Shown in pieces: positions 9,162 through 19,086 of a DNA stretch of 64,000 bases (positions are counted from its first letter, which is position 1; each line of letters opens with the position of its first letter). The notes below the pieces were generated by a model. It saw only the letters and a list, made by a program, of their open reading frames with translations. It searched no databases and had not been told where the DNA came from. The stretch covers positions 1,110,554-1,174,553 of the forward strand of contig NZ_AZUQ01000001.1 of the NCBI RefSeq assembly GCF_000527155.1. The letters run 5' to 3'. The translations under genes and the position numbers were made by a program. This stretch comes from Haloglycomyces albus DSM 45210. Lineage in GTDB: Bacteria; Actinomycetota; Actinomycetes; Mycobacteriales; Micromonosporaceae.

Positions 9162-9204
9162 GGACTCTCCTTAGCGCTGTGATTGAATGCGATTGTCGGG
9201 CCCA

Positions 9205-9240
9205 CCTTGGAGTGAGGCCGTATGCGGCCTCACTCCAAGG
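9205..9240 (-). terminator. 16-bp hairpin between grpE and dnaJ
   Basis: Perfect inverted repeat of 16 bp (9205-9220 with 9225-9240) and a four-base loop, placed in the gap between the stop of grpE and the start of dnaJ. No T-run follows on the minus strand, so it may act as a partial terminator, a transcript-stability or processing element rather than a full stop. It is the most stable hairpin inside the heat-shock operon. Confidence 0.7.
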
Positions 9241-9252
9241 TTTCGGGACGTA

Positions 9253-9962
9253 TTACTTCGACTCGTCGTCGGAACCGGATTCCCGGTCGGCCTCGTCGTT
9301 AGCGGAGCCTTCCGGAGGCTCGGCGACGGCGACCATGGCCGGTCGAATCAACCGTTCCCCCATGCGGTAGCCACGACGCATGACGTCAATGCAGGTGGGA
9401 CCGTCTACGGTCGCATCCTCCATGTGCGCCACCGCCTCGTGAATCGTGGGGTCGAACTCGTCGCCCTTCTCCCCGAACGATTCCAACCCCTGCTTCTCCA
9501 AAGCCGAGGTGAGGCTGTCGGCCACGGCGGCGAACGGACCGGTCAGATCCCCGTGTTCCCGGGCCCGGTCCAGGTCGTCGAGGACGGGCAGCAGGGTGTT
9601 GAGCAGGTTGCTCACCGCCAGTTCGGCGGCACGGCTCTTATCGCGCTCCACCCGTTTGCGGTAGTTCTGGAATTCGGCGGTAATGCGCCGCACGTCGGCG
9701 GTGCGCTCTTCCACCGTCCGTTCCAGAACCTTCATGGAGTCGTCCGCGGCGGCGTCGGCGTTGTCGGCGGCCGCCAGGATGTCGTCCACCGTCAGGCCGT
9801 CCTCGTCCGTTTCCTCGGATTCGCCCGACTTGTCGGTCGAGGCCTTCTCCGCGGCGGCGGACTCGTCGGGAGTGGAATCGGCGGCGGATTCCTCCGCCTG
9901 CGATTCCGTCCCTTCGCCGTCGGCCGCCTCGGAGTTCGGCTCGTCTTTTCGCTCGTCGCTCA

Positions 9963-9963
<1 letters not shown>
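9253..9963 (-). CDS. grpE: nucleotide exchange factor GrpE
   Basis: A 236-residue GrpE. The first 70 or so residues are an unusually long, highly acidic, Asp/Glu/Ser/Ala-rich tail; the conserved part starts near VLERTVEERTADVRRITAEFQNYRKR (coiled coil) and continues to the beta domain with the signature GYRMGERLIRPAMVAVAEPP. It catalyses ADP release from DnaK. The GTG start (9961-9963) overlaps the dnaK stop by one base (TAGTG), indicating translational coupling. The C-terminal tail is also acidic. Confidence 0.96.
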
Positions 9964-11816
<1,853 letters not shown>

Positions 11817-11909
11817 GTTCTTCTCCTGACTTCTAAATGTCGCTTTATTCGTTCCAAGTGACCCCCAGGGCGCAATGAGAGTGTCATGGTCGGGTGACCG
11901 CTGGAATTT

Positions 11910-11954
11910 CGACCGGCATCGCCGGTCGGTCCCTCCAGAAGCTCTCACGCTTCT
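11910..11954 (-). other. two hairpins in the dnaK leader
   Basis: CGACCGGC (11910-11917) / GCCGGTCG (11921-11928) with a three-base loop, and AGAAGC (11937-11942) / GCTTCT (11949-11954) with a six-base loop. They stand back to back in the untranslated leader between the inferred transcription start and the dnaK ribosome binding site. Neither covers the ribosome binding site directly. Confidence 0.5.
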
Positions 11955-12001
11955 GTATTTACGCTCGGGTTCCACTCCCAATCCCGGACCACAACAGAGA
12001 C

Positions 12002-12053
12002 GGCCCGTCATCTCAAAACTTGAGTCCGCTAGACTCAATATTGATGACGGGCC
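12002..12053 (-). repeat. large palindrome enclosing the HspR operator
   Basis: Arms GGCCCGTCATC (12002-12012) and GATGACGGGCC (12043-12053), perfect over 11 bp, enclose the HAIR-type operator almost concentrically. The right arm touches the -10 hexamer of the dnaK promoter. It could be a second protein-binding dyad or a cruciform/terminator-like structure. Confidence 0.75.
12019..12039 (-). promoter_or_regulatory. HAIR operator for HspR at dnaK promoter
   Basis: CTTGAGT-N7-ACTCAAT matches the known HspR-associated inverted repeat CTTGAGT-N7-ACTCAAG at 13 of 14 defined positions. It overlaps the -10 region and the expected transcription start of dnaK, where a bound repressor would block initiation. 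hspR itself is the fourth gene of the operon, giving autoregulation. Confidence 0.9.
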
Positions 12054-12066
12054 GAGCTACTGTCAA
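12038..12066 (-). promoter_or_regulatory. dnaK operon promoter
   Basis: On the minus strand TTGACA (12061-12066) and CAATAT (12038-12043) are separated by 17 bases, a good match for a housekeeping sigma-factor promoter. The predicted start lies near 12030, inside the HAIR operator. Confidence 0.75.
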
Positions 12067-12095
12067 GATTTTTGGGTAATTGTGATTAAGCAGAC

Positions 12096-12122
12096 AAAGT
12101 TGAGCTGCGTTGGCTCAACTTT
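12096..12122 (-). promoter_or_regulatory. second HAIR-like inverted repeat
   Basis: AAAGTTGAGC (12096-12105) and GCTCAACTTT (12113-12122) are perfect 10-bp arms with a seven-base spacer. The core GTTGAGC-N7-GCTCAAC has the same geometry as HAIR with changes at the outer positions. It lies about 30 bases upstream of the -35 hexamer, and its right end overlaps the last codon/stop of the upstream gene. It could be an auxiliary HspR site or a hairpin ending that gene. Confidence 0.6.
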
Positions 12123-12744
12123 ACTCTTCGGGGTTCGCGCCGTGATGGCAGTCGGTCAAAATCCCGTTGGCCAGTTCCCAGGCGTCACACGGCCAGGACG
12201 AACCGCAGGCCGCACAGTCGACGCCCAACAACTGTTCCGGGAGATGGTCCCGCCACAGGCGTGCGGCCAGTTCCCAGCCCATGACCTCGGCAACGCCGGA
12301 CGGTGCTTCCAGGGGCGGCGGCCGTTCGGGCGAATACAGGCTGTCGACGCGCCGCCGTCGGGTACGGCGCTGCTCGGTCGGAACCCGGGTGCGAACGGTG
12401 GTCTGTTCCGCCGACCTCCGTTGCGTGACGGGCCTGCTGAGGCGCACCTCCGTGCGCCGAATCGATTCACGGTCGTGGCGAGCCACGGTCTCATCGCCTC
12501 CTCGCTGGGCCGATGGCTTGAGAGAAACAGTCGTGGCTATTTCGGTCGTATCGTCGTCGACGGCCACGTCGCTGACAGATGTGTTCTGGATTGACACTGC
12601 ATCCAACCAACCTTCAATGGTCTGCCCTTTCTCGATACGTATGCGTCCTGTCCACAACGGAAACGTGGAGGCACGGGCCGACGGCCCGATCGCAACGCAC
12701 GAGATTTCGTACGATGATTCACCCTTAGTCTGATAACGATTCAA
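12121..12744 (-). CDS. hypothetical protein with C-terminal Cys motif
   Basis: A protein of up to 207 residues whose start is uncertain (the first start is a TTG without a good ribosome binding site). The middle (about 75-135) is Arg/Thr-rich and probably disordered. The conserved part seems to be the last 60 residues: WRDHLPEQLLGVDCAACGSSWPCDAWELA, with a CxxC plus a third Cys that could bind a metal. Related tails occur in uncharacterised actinomycete proteins; function unknown. It is upstream of dnaK on the same strand but separated by the dnaK promoter. Confidence 0.6.
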   Translation of the reverse strand: MNRYQTKGESSYEISCVAIGPSARASTFPLWTGRIRIEKGQTIEGWLDAVSIQNTSVSDVAVDDDTTEIATTVSLKPSAQRGGDETVARHDRESIRRTEVRLSRPVTQRRSAEQTTVRTRVPTEQRRTRRRRVDSLYSPERPPPLEAPSGVAEVMGWELAARLWRDHLPEQLLGVDCAACGSSWPCDAWELANGILTDCHHGANPEE

Positions 12745-12926
12745 TTACGTTCTTGGTCACGGCTGAGCCGAGTCCGTCACGGTTTTTCGGGCCGGGCACG
12801 TCGTACGTATGACTCTCGCCTGGACACGAGTGGTGCGCATACCCCGCAGTGGTATCGAATGTGAGCTGGGCGGTGAGGCCGAACTGTGAGGTGGCGCGAG
12901 GGAACGGCCGTGACAATATTCCCATT

Positions 12927-13526
12927 ATGAAGAAACTGAAGATTTCCGCCGTCGTTCTGGGTTTCCTCGGCGCACTCGCCATGGCCGGAACCGCCTCCGC
13001 GCACGCCTCGCTCACCGAGGCCAACCCCGCCGACGGGGACGAACTCGACACCGCGCCCGACGCCGTCAGCCTGACGTTCAACGAGGAACTCGACGCCGAC
13101 AACTCCGACATCGCCGTCGTCGACCCCGATGAAGAAGTCCTGGAACTGGCCCCCGCCGAAGTGGACGACGGCACCATCACCCAGCCGATGGAATACACCA
13201 CCGCCGGCACCTACACCGTCAGCTACCGCATCCTCTCCGCTGACGGACACAACGTCGAAGGCAACCTCAGCTTCACCGTCGACGAGGTTCCCACCGCGAC
13301 GACCGAGGAAGACGCCACCGACGGCACCGACGACGAGACCGCCGACGAGTCGAACGCCGACGACAACGTCGAGGAGACCGCCGACGCCACGGACGAATCC
13401 GCCCACGACGACGGCCAAGACGACGAAAGCGGCAACTTCACCAAGATGCTACTGGTCCTCCTCGGGGCCGCCACCGTCGTGGCGATCGTGATCGTGTTCG
13501 TCAAATCCACCGGGAAGCAGAAGTAA
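12927..13526 (+). CDS. copC: CopC-domain copper-binding protein, membrane anchored
   Basis: A 199-residue secreted protein. A signal peptide (1-25, ending ASA) would leave His26 as the mature N-terminus, as needed for the Cu(II) site of CopC proteins. The CopC domain (about 26-125) has HASLTEANPADG and later SADGHNVEG with a second histidine. A long Asp/Glu/Thr-rich stalk follows (about 128-170), then one transmembrane helix and a short basic end (KSTGKQK). The frame is open upstream, but the ATG at 12927 gives the signal peptide. No CopD-type partner is adjacent, so it may act as a periplasm-side copper buffer. Confidence 0.9.
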   Translation: MKKLKISAVVLGFLGALAMAGTASAHASLTEANPADGDELDTAPDAVSLTFNEELDADNSDIAVVDPDEEVLELAPAEVDDGTITQPMEYTTAGTYTVSYRILSADGHNVEGNLSFTVDEVPTATTEEDATDGTDDETADESNADDNVEETADATDESAHDDGQDDESGNFTKMLLVLLGAATVVAIVIVFVKSTGKQK

Positions 13527-13557
13527 CACCGTCCATCGAATCGACCGTCGCTCACGA

Positions 13558-13590
13558 CACTGTGAGGCACCGCAGGAGTGCGTCACAGTG
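13558..13590 (+). terminator. hairpin downstream of copC
   Basis: CACTGTGA (13558-13565) pairs with TCACAGTG (13583-13590); inside, GCAC/GTGC adds four more pairs after a single mismatch, leaving a seven-base loop. No T-run follows. It lies between copC and the next gene and may be a weak terminator or an operator. Confidence 0.5.
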
Positions 13591-13613
13591 CGGCGACGTA
13601 ATAACGTACTGAC

Positions 13614-13985
13614 GTGATCGACTGGCTTTACTACTGCGCCCTCGGCGTCACCGGAATCCTCACCGTCTGGTTTCTGGTCGACACCGCCCGCTGGGCCCGA
13701 CCCGGATTGGCGCACGCCATCGGCATCGGCGTCCTGGAAATCGCCCTGCTGGCAGTGATCATCGGTGGATTCACGCAAGTGCCCTCCGCCCCCGGCGACG
13801 GTAAGGCCCTCTTCTTCAGTTACCTGGTCGTCGCCGCGCTGACACCGGTCGCGGCCTTCCTGTGGGGACGCATCGACCGGAGTCGCTGGGGCATCGGCAC
13901 CGTCGCCATCGCCCCGGTCGTCGTCGCCGCCCTGCTCCTGCGCTGCGACCAAATGTGGGAGATGAGCATCAATGTCGTCACCTGA
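13614..13985 (+). CDS. small four-helix membrane protein
   Basis: A 123-residue protein with about four transmembrane helices (near 5-22, 36-53, 65-84 and 95-112) and little outside the membrane. GTG start at 13614 with no obvious ribosome binding site. It overlaps the next gene by 14 bases, so the two are co-transcribed and probably work together. Similar pairs of small integral membrane proteins are common and uncharacterised in actinomycetes. I see no catalytic or transport motif. Confidence 0.7.
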   Translation: MIDWLYYCALGVTGILTVWFLVDTARWARPGLAHAIGIGVLEIALLAVIIGGFTQVPSAPGDGKALFFSYLVVAALTPVAAFLWGRIDRSRWGIGTVAIAPVVVAALLLRCDQMWEMSINVVT

Positions 13986-14391
13986 CCGCACCACCACGCC
14001 CCACCCACAGCTGGCCTCCGGGCCGGGGCGACTCATCGCACTGGTCTACGTCGTCTTCGCCGTCTCCGCCGGAGTCCGTGCCGTCTACCAACTGGCCGTC
14101 AAATTCACCGACGCCCCACTGAGCTACTCACTGTCGGCACTCGCCGCCGCCGTCTACATCATCGCCGCCGTCGCCATCGTTCGCGGACGACGGACGCTCG
14201 CCCAAATCGCCGTCGGCATCGAACTCGTCGGAGTCATCGCGGTCGGTGCCGTCAGCTACCTCGTCCCCGACTGGTTTCCCGAAGCCTCGGTCTGGTCGCA
14301 CTTCGGCTCCGGATACGGCTTCGTACCGCTCATCCTCCCCATCGGCGGGCAGATATACCTCTGGCACTTTCGCCGCAAACAGGTCAGCTGA
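13972..14391 (+). CDS. small four-helix membrane protein
   Basis: A 139-residue membrane protein: a Pro/Thr-rich cytoplasmic start, then helices near 20-40, 53-73, 78-98 and 112-130, ending in a basic WHFRRKQVS. The pattern (GRLIALVYVVFAVSAGVRAVYQL ... GFVPLILPIGGQIYLW) is that of a widely conserved actinobacterial integral membrane protein of unknown role. Its start lies within the end of the preceding gene and its end overlaps the convergent coiled-coil gene by eight bases. Confidence 0.75.
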   Translation: MSSPDRTTTPHPQLASGPGRLIALVYVVFAVSAGVRAVYQLAVKFTDAPLSYSLSALAAAVYIIAAVAIVRGRRTLAQIAVGIELVGVIAVGAVSYLVPDWFPEASVWSHFGSGYGFVPLILPIGGQIYLWHFRRKQVS

Positions 14392-14998
14392 ACGCGGCGT
14401 AAACGGCGACCACCAGCGTCGATGCCGCGATCGCCCAGCCGAGGCGGGGATTCTTCTCCAGCTTCTCGCCCTCTCCCAGACGAGGACGGGACGTCACACC
14501 AATAGCCAGCCAACCGGCAATGAAGCCGGCCAAGGGGAACGCCACCAGGATTCCCAAAAGCAGGAGGAGGCTCACCAGCCCGTCCCCGGTCCACGAACGA
14601 ATCACGGCCAGCTGAACCACCAGAAAAACCAGCGCCACAACGCCGTACACCACGGCATTGCGCTCGTCGCTGCGCCAACGCGGAAGCAGACGCGGACGAT
14701 GGGCCAGATACTTCGCCTCCTCCAGAGCCTCAGTGGCCCTCCGCATGTCCGTCTCCACGATCGCCAGATCGTCCCTCGGAGGCGGCACGGGACGCTCCGC
14801 CTCCGCCGACACGCGCGCCGCCTGACGCAAGGCCTCGGCCGTACCCAGCGACTCCTCCGCCGCCACCGCCACGTCCCTAGAACGTTCCGCCTGATCATCA
14901 CGCTGGCGATGTGCGGCCTCCACCCGATCGGTATGTTCCCGCCGCGTACCGTCGAGACGCTGCACAATCAGGCGATAACTATCATCGACGCTGCTCAC
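14384..14998 (-). CDS. coiled-coil membrane protein coupled to FtsK-like ATPase
   Basis: A 204-residue protein with a charged, helical, coiled-coil N-terminal half (about 1-105, rich in Glu/Arg/Ala) and a C-terminal half with three hydrophobic segments (near 116-133, 140-165 and 186-203). GTG start at 14998; the first four bases overlap the end of the upstream FtsK-like ATPase, so the two are translationally coupled. The arrangement suggests a membrane anchor or regulator for that ATPase. I do not recognise the family. Confidence 0.75.
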   Translation of the reverse strand: MSSVDDSYRLIVQRLDGTRREHTDRVEAAHRQRDDQAERSRDVAVAAEESLGTAEALRQAARVSAEAERPVPPPRDDLAIVETDMRRATEALEEAKYLAHRPRLLPRWRSDERNAVVYGVVALVFLVVQLAVIRSWTGDGLVSLLLLLGILVAFPLAGFIAGWLAIGVTSRPRLGEGEKLEKNPRLGWAIAASTLVVAVYAAFS

Positions 14999-17412
14999 AA
15001 TGGATTCCTCTCGCTATCGTCGGCCTCGAGCTGACTGGGCGGCTGTGGAACCGAATCATCCTCGGCCCGAGTAAACGGCACGATCAACCGTCCCGCATGG
15101 TCATCGGAATGCCGGTCGATCAGCAAGGCACGCCCCTCACGTGGAGCCCAGTGCTGAAACTGTTGCCCGAAATGCCCGGCGATCTCGCTGCCGGGAATGT
15201 TCCCCACCAGATTCACCGCGCAATCCTCGCGCCCCGACGCACCACCGACATCGTCCAGATACCGCCGGAACACCCGCCACCAGCCGAGCAGATGAATCCC
15301 ACGTTCGGGCCCGCGCCGCATCAGATCCCGCAACGCGGCCAATTGCTTACGGTCCCAGCTCACCGCGTCGGCACCGAAGACGGCGACGAGCTGATCGTCG
15401 TGCGGGTCATCAATGAACTCCCGCCAACGATCTCCGTCCCAACGCTCCACGTTCCCGGGTACCCGCGCGCGACCGGTCACGTCCACCACCGCAATCCGCT
15501 GCCGCTCGGCCACCGCGGCGACAACCGCCTCCAAGGTCTCGCCGAGCTTCACGTCCGAGCCGAGGAGGGCGAGATTGCGGCCCGGAGCGCCGGTGATGTC
15601 GGGAGCGGCCACACTCAAACCGATGTCGACGTGTCGTCCCAAGGGGAAACGTCGGCCCGCGCGCTCGCCGGGCAGAGTATCCGACAGATGGATGGGTTTA
15701 TAGCCGTAGAACACTCGCGGCGGACGGGAGTCGTCGTACTGTTCGTTCAAGCGTTGTCGCAGGGTCTTCATTCGCTCGTCGTCGGAGTTGGGGAACCGCA
15801 CGACGCGGTCGGCGCCTTTGACGCCCCCGTCGGTGTTGACGACCACCTGACCGAGCCCGATGCCCTGCGCGGCGGTGTTGTCCGGCTCCAGGATCGTGCG
15901 GGCCCCCGGCAGGGCAATACGCATGGGGAACTGGCCGAAGATGGAATCCTTCTTGGCCCAGAGAGATTCGATGCCCGCCAAGGTCTGCGAGGCGAGAACC
16001 AGGTGCACACCGTAGGAACGCCCCTTGCGGGCGATGGTCTCCAAAAGCGCGACGGCCTGTTGCGCGACGCGGTCATTGCCCGCCAGCAGTACTTGAAACT
16101 CGTCGGCCACACACACGATGCGGGGATAGGCTTCGTACTGCCGTAGCCCGGCGAACCCGGATACACCGTGACGTTTCATGACTTGGCTGCGGCGCACCAT
16201 TTCCTCCGACAACGCCGACAGGACCGCCAGCCCGTATTCGCGGTCCGATTCCACCCCGACCGCTCGGGCGTGCGGGATGTAGCTGTCGTCGTGTCCGGTG
16301 GGGATGAATTCGCTGAATGACACGCCTTCCTTGAAGTCCAGCAGGAACAACGCCAGGTCGGACGGACGGTAATGTGACGCGAGTCCATAGAGGACGTCAA
16401 GCAGGAAGACCGTCTTACCGCCTCCCGTTCGTCCTCCGATCAGCCAGTGCGGGGTGAGGTCGTCGAAGTTCAGATACACGTCGCCGGTCATGTCGCGACC
16501 GATACGAACCTCCAGCCCCTGCGCGGGGTCGAGGCGCTCCGGCTGCGGGGGAATCAAATCGGCGAAGGTCAACAGGCCGGCCGCCTTAATGCGATCGGCC
16601 AAGCGCTGCGCCTCGGAGCGTACGTAATCGGTGGAGGGAACCGGATTCGGTGTGACGGGCACGGCGTGAACCTCGGCGGTCGTCCAGGCCTCTCCCGGCG
16701 GATTGGACACCCGCAGACACTCCCCGTCGCATTCCAGACGGGTGGAGTGGGGCAGTTCGGGATACCCGGCGGCAACGATGCTCACACCGTGTTCGCGGCC
16801 CGAGCGGGCCAGAGCCTCCAGGCGCGACAACTGCGTGCGTGGCACCTCGCCGGTGGACGCCACCGCCAATATCAGTCGGTCCGCACGTTTTCCGCTGATA
16901 CGGTCGGCCACGTGCCGCTCAGCGGCCTCCAAAATCGACCCCAACGAAGCGACGTCCGTACCGACCTGTTCGATCGCCCCGACCTCCCGTAGAGCGGTCA
17001 AGGGCGCGAAAGTGGAGCCCAAGGTGGCGATGTCGACGCCGAGGACACGCACATCCCCCGGCTGCGACCGGTCGAGCACGTGCAGGAGGACGTCGCGCAC
17101 CACCGCCGCGACGCCGTCGTCTCTGGCGTCCCGATCCAAGGCCAGATGTCCGTGAGACCCGAAGGGAATCAAGGCGGGAATACTCGATCCGCTGTGCGCT
17201 CGGAACGTTCCGACGGGGAGACGATGCGGGTCGGATTTCAGTCTCTCTACTATGGATTCCGCTTCCCGCGCCAAGCGGTCCTCGTCTTCCACCAAACGTG
17301 GTTCGACGGGAACGGACCGGTGATTCGACAGGTTGTCCAGCGCCTTCAGTCGGTCCGGTATGACACTGAAGGCTCCGAGGGCGTGACTCAGGTGAGCGCG
17401 AAGACTCGGCAC
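14995..17412 (-). CDS. FtsK/SpoIIIE-type ATPase without membrane domain
   Basis: An 805-residue P-loop ATPase of the FtsK/SpoIIIE/EccC group. Residues 1-290 form a separate N-terminal region with its own Rossmann-like fold (VRVLGVDIATLGS ... RLILAVAST). The motor follows: Walker A GGRTGGGKT at 326-334, LLDFKEG, Walker B IVCVADE at 432-438, and HLVLASQT. A further region (about 590-805) may be a degenerate second ATPase-like module. There are no transmembrane helices and no FtsK gamma domain, so this is not the division translocase. GTG start at 17412 after GAGAGG. The coupled downstream coiled-coil membrane protein probably anchors it. Substrate (DNA or protein) unknown. Confidence 0.85.
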   Translation of the reverse strand: MPSLRAHLSHALGAFSVIPDRLKALDNLSNHRSVPVEPRLVEDEDRLAREAESIVERLKSDPHRLPVGTFRAHSGSSIPALIPFGSHGHLALDRDARDDGVAAVVRDVLLHVLDRSQPGDVRVLGVDIATLGSTFAPLTALREVGAIEQVGTDVASLGSILEAAERHVADRISGKRADRLILAVASTGEVPRTQLSRLEALARSGREHGVSIVAAGYPELPHSTRLECDGECLRVSNPPGEAWTTAEVHAVPVTPNPVPSTDYVRSEAQRLADRIKAAGLLTFADLIPPQPERLDPAQGLEVRIGRDMTGDVYLNFDDLTPHWLIGGRTGGGKTVFLLDVLYGLASHYRPSDLALFLLDFKEGVSFSEFIPTGHDDSYIPHARAVGVESDREYGLAVLSALSEEMVRRSQVMKRHGVSGFAGLRQYEAYPRIVCVADEFQVLLAGNDRVAQQAVALLETIARKGRSYGVHLVLASQTLAGIESLWAKKDSIFGQFPMRIALPGARTILEPDNTAAQGIGLGQVVVNTDGGVKGADRVVRFPNSDDERMKTLRQRLNEQYDDSRPPRVFYGYKPIHLSDTLPGERAGRRFPLGRHVDIGLSVAAPDITGAPGRNLALLGSDVKLGETLEAVVAAVAERQRIAVVDVTGRARVPGNVERWDGDRWREFIDDPHDDQLVAVFGADAVSWDRKQLAALRDLMRRGPERGIHLLGWWRVFRRYLDDVGGASGREDCAVNLVGNIPGSEIAGHFGQQFQHWAPREGRALLIDRHSDDHAGRLIVPFTRAEDDSVPQPPSQLEADDSERNPL

Positions 17413-17693
17413 AGCGGCGTTTCCTCTCGTCGGTCGTCAACTATAGAATAGTGTGTCGGCCTTGTGGCGGTAAACTAAGCCACTATCGAAACAAGACCGC
17501 AACCAAGACGGGGATTCAGATGTTTCTGACACTGAGACTCGAGCCCCGTCGCCCCTAGACGACAGCGATACCCTCAACATGGGAGAGACGGTCCCGTCGA
17601 TCACGGGAACCACGCACTCCGACGCTCGCGATCGCCCGTCGCGCGCCCATTCCCTCACGATTGCCCACACCATGCCAACAAAGGATCTCAGTA

Positions 17694-18335
17694 ATGCGAG
17701 TGCTCATCGACCTGACCCTGTCGTTTCCGCCGATCATCTTCACCGTCGGCATGGGGGTGCTGCTCGTCTATTGGGTCTTGGTATTGCTGGGCGTTTTCGA
17801 CATCGACGCCATCGGCCCCTCGAACTCCGCAGGAAGCGACGGGTTTCCCTCGTCGCTGGGTTTCGGAATCGTTCCGACCCCCATCATCGTCAGCCTGTGG
17901 ATATTGATCGCGTGGCTCGTCACTCTCTTGGGGTCGATGTGGCTGCGTCCGTCCAGCGGAACCGCTCTGTGGTCGGCCGTCGCCGGTTCGGCCGTGCTGT
18001 TGGCCGGGTTGGGACTCGGTATTTTGATCACCAAGCTGGTAGCCCTGCCGCTGTCCGAGATCTTTCTCAATCCGCCGTTGATCGCGCGGCATGATTTGGT
18101 GGGACGCAATTGCATCGTCACGACCGAATCGGTCTCCACCGTTTTCGGGCAGGGCGAAATCCCCGACGACGGGGGCACGTCTCACGCGGTCAACATCCGC
18201 CGCACGGAACACGAGCCTTCGCATGTCCGCGACGAACAGTTCAAACGCGGTGCCACCGTAGTCATTTTCGACTACGACGAGGCGTCCGATACCTTCTCGG
18301 TGATACCAGCGGAGGTCGGATTAGTCGGTGTTTGA
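17694..18335 (+). CDS. YqiJ/DUF1449-like membrane protein with OB-fold
   Basis: A 213-residue protein with three N-terminal hydrophobic segments (about 8-30, 62-82 and 95-122) and a C-terminal NfeD-like OB-fold (DLVGRNCIVTTESVS ... GATVVIFDYDEASDTFSVIPAE). This is the YqiJ pattern, which normally accompanies the flotillin-like YqiK and is tied to membrane-domain organisation. The ATG at 17694 follows AAGGA at suitable spacing and is preferred over an upstream TTG. No flotillin gene is adjacent; the convergent TetR gene overlaps its end by 15 bases. Confidence 0.8.
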   Translation: MRVLIDLTLSFPPIIFTVGMGVLLVYWVLVLLGVFDIDAIGPSNSAGSDGFPSSLGFGIVPTPIIVSLWILIAWLVTLLGSMWLRPSSGTALWSAVAGSAVLLAGLGLGILITKLVALPLSEIFLNPPLIARHDLVGRNCIVTTESVSTVFGQGEIPDDGGTSHAVNIRRTEHEPSHVRDEQFKRGATVVIFDYDEASDTFSVIPAEVGLVGV

Positions 18336-18935
18336 GCCGTATCCGTGCAGGAGGGCGGACAACGTCGCCTCCTTCAACAGCGTGACGATGTCCCGGGCGG
18401 AAACCTGTTCGCCCACCGCCTGGTAAGGAGTGGAGTTCATCAGACCGAACGCTCCGTGCGCGAGCACGCGGGCTTCCTCCGGTTTCATCCCGATATGCAG
18501 ATCCACCAGGACGTTCACCCACTGTTCCACGTATTCGCGCTGAAGTTTACGGACTTCCCGGCGCGTGGATTCGGGCAAGCGGTCCAATTCCTGGAGGTGC
18601 ACGATGATGATTTCGGGTGATTCGACGGCAAAGGAGACGTGGTAGTCCACCAGGGCCTCCAAGGTCTGACGCGGATCTCGATCCGCCGTGGAGACGCACC
18701 GCTTACCGCCGTCCAGCATGCGTTCGCTGACCGGTACCAACGCTTCGGCCAGCATCTGTTCCTTGCCGTCCTTGAAGTGGTGGTACAGAGCGGGACCGGT
18801 AATGTTCGCCGCGGCACCGATGTCGTCCATCGACACCCCGTAGTATCCGTGCTGAGCGAACAGTCGCACCGCCACGTCAAGTATTTCGCGCCGGCGACGA
18901 GACCCGTTGCGGCGACCGATACGATCCTCTTCCAT
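18321..18935 (-). CDS. TetR-family transcriptional regulator
   Basis: A 204-residue TetR-type repressor. The N-terminal helix-turn-helix (about 14-60) reads REILDVAVRLFAQHGYYGVSMDDIGAAANITGPALYHHFKDGK, in the standard family register. The C-terminal ligand domain (VDYHVSFAVESPEIIIVHLQELDRLP) resembles regulators of fatty-acid or CoA-ester metabolism, but the ligand cannot be assigned. It is convergent with the YqiJ-like gene and has no divergent neighbour close by, so its target is not evident from context. Confidence 0.9.
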   Translation of the reverse strand: MEEDRIGRRNGSRRRREILDVAVRLFAQHGYYGVSMDDIGAAANITGPALYHHFKDGKEQMLAEALVPVSERMLDGGKRCVSTADRDPRQTLEALVDYHVSFAVESPEIIIVHLQELDRLPESTRREVRKLQREYVEQWVNVLVDLHIGMKPEEARVLAHGAFGLMNSTPYQAVGEQVSARDIVTLLKEATLSALLHGYGSNTD

Positions 18936-19086
18936 TCAGTACAGACTACCCGTTTCAACCTTTGAGAGAATGCCACGGTCACGATGCCGGTGCTGGCAGA
19001 GACGCACACGAGGGGTCAATGTCGGTGACTCCATCCACCAACCCGGGATGTGAACAGTATTTGCGTTACCGCATTACCATGGACGG

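Noticed and set aside
8352-9182. Long plus-strand frame over dnaJ
   Set aside because: Antisense shadow of dnaJ; no recognisable protein. The same applies to frames opposite dnaK, glmS and the FtsK-like gene.
11817-12038. N-terminal extension of DnaK
   Set aside because: The frame is open, but it covers the promoter and operator, and DnaK proteins start with [14 protein letters not shown] after a good ribosome binding site at 11816.
14995-17412. Cell-division FtsK
   Set aside because: It lacks the N-terminal membrane domain and the gamma domain needed for chromosome dimer resolution.
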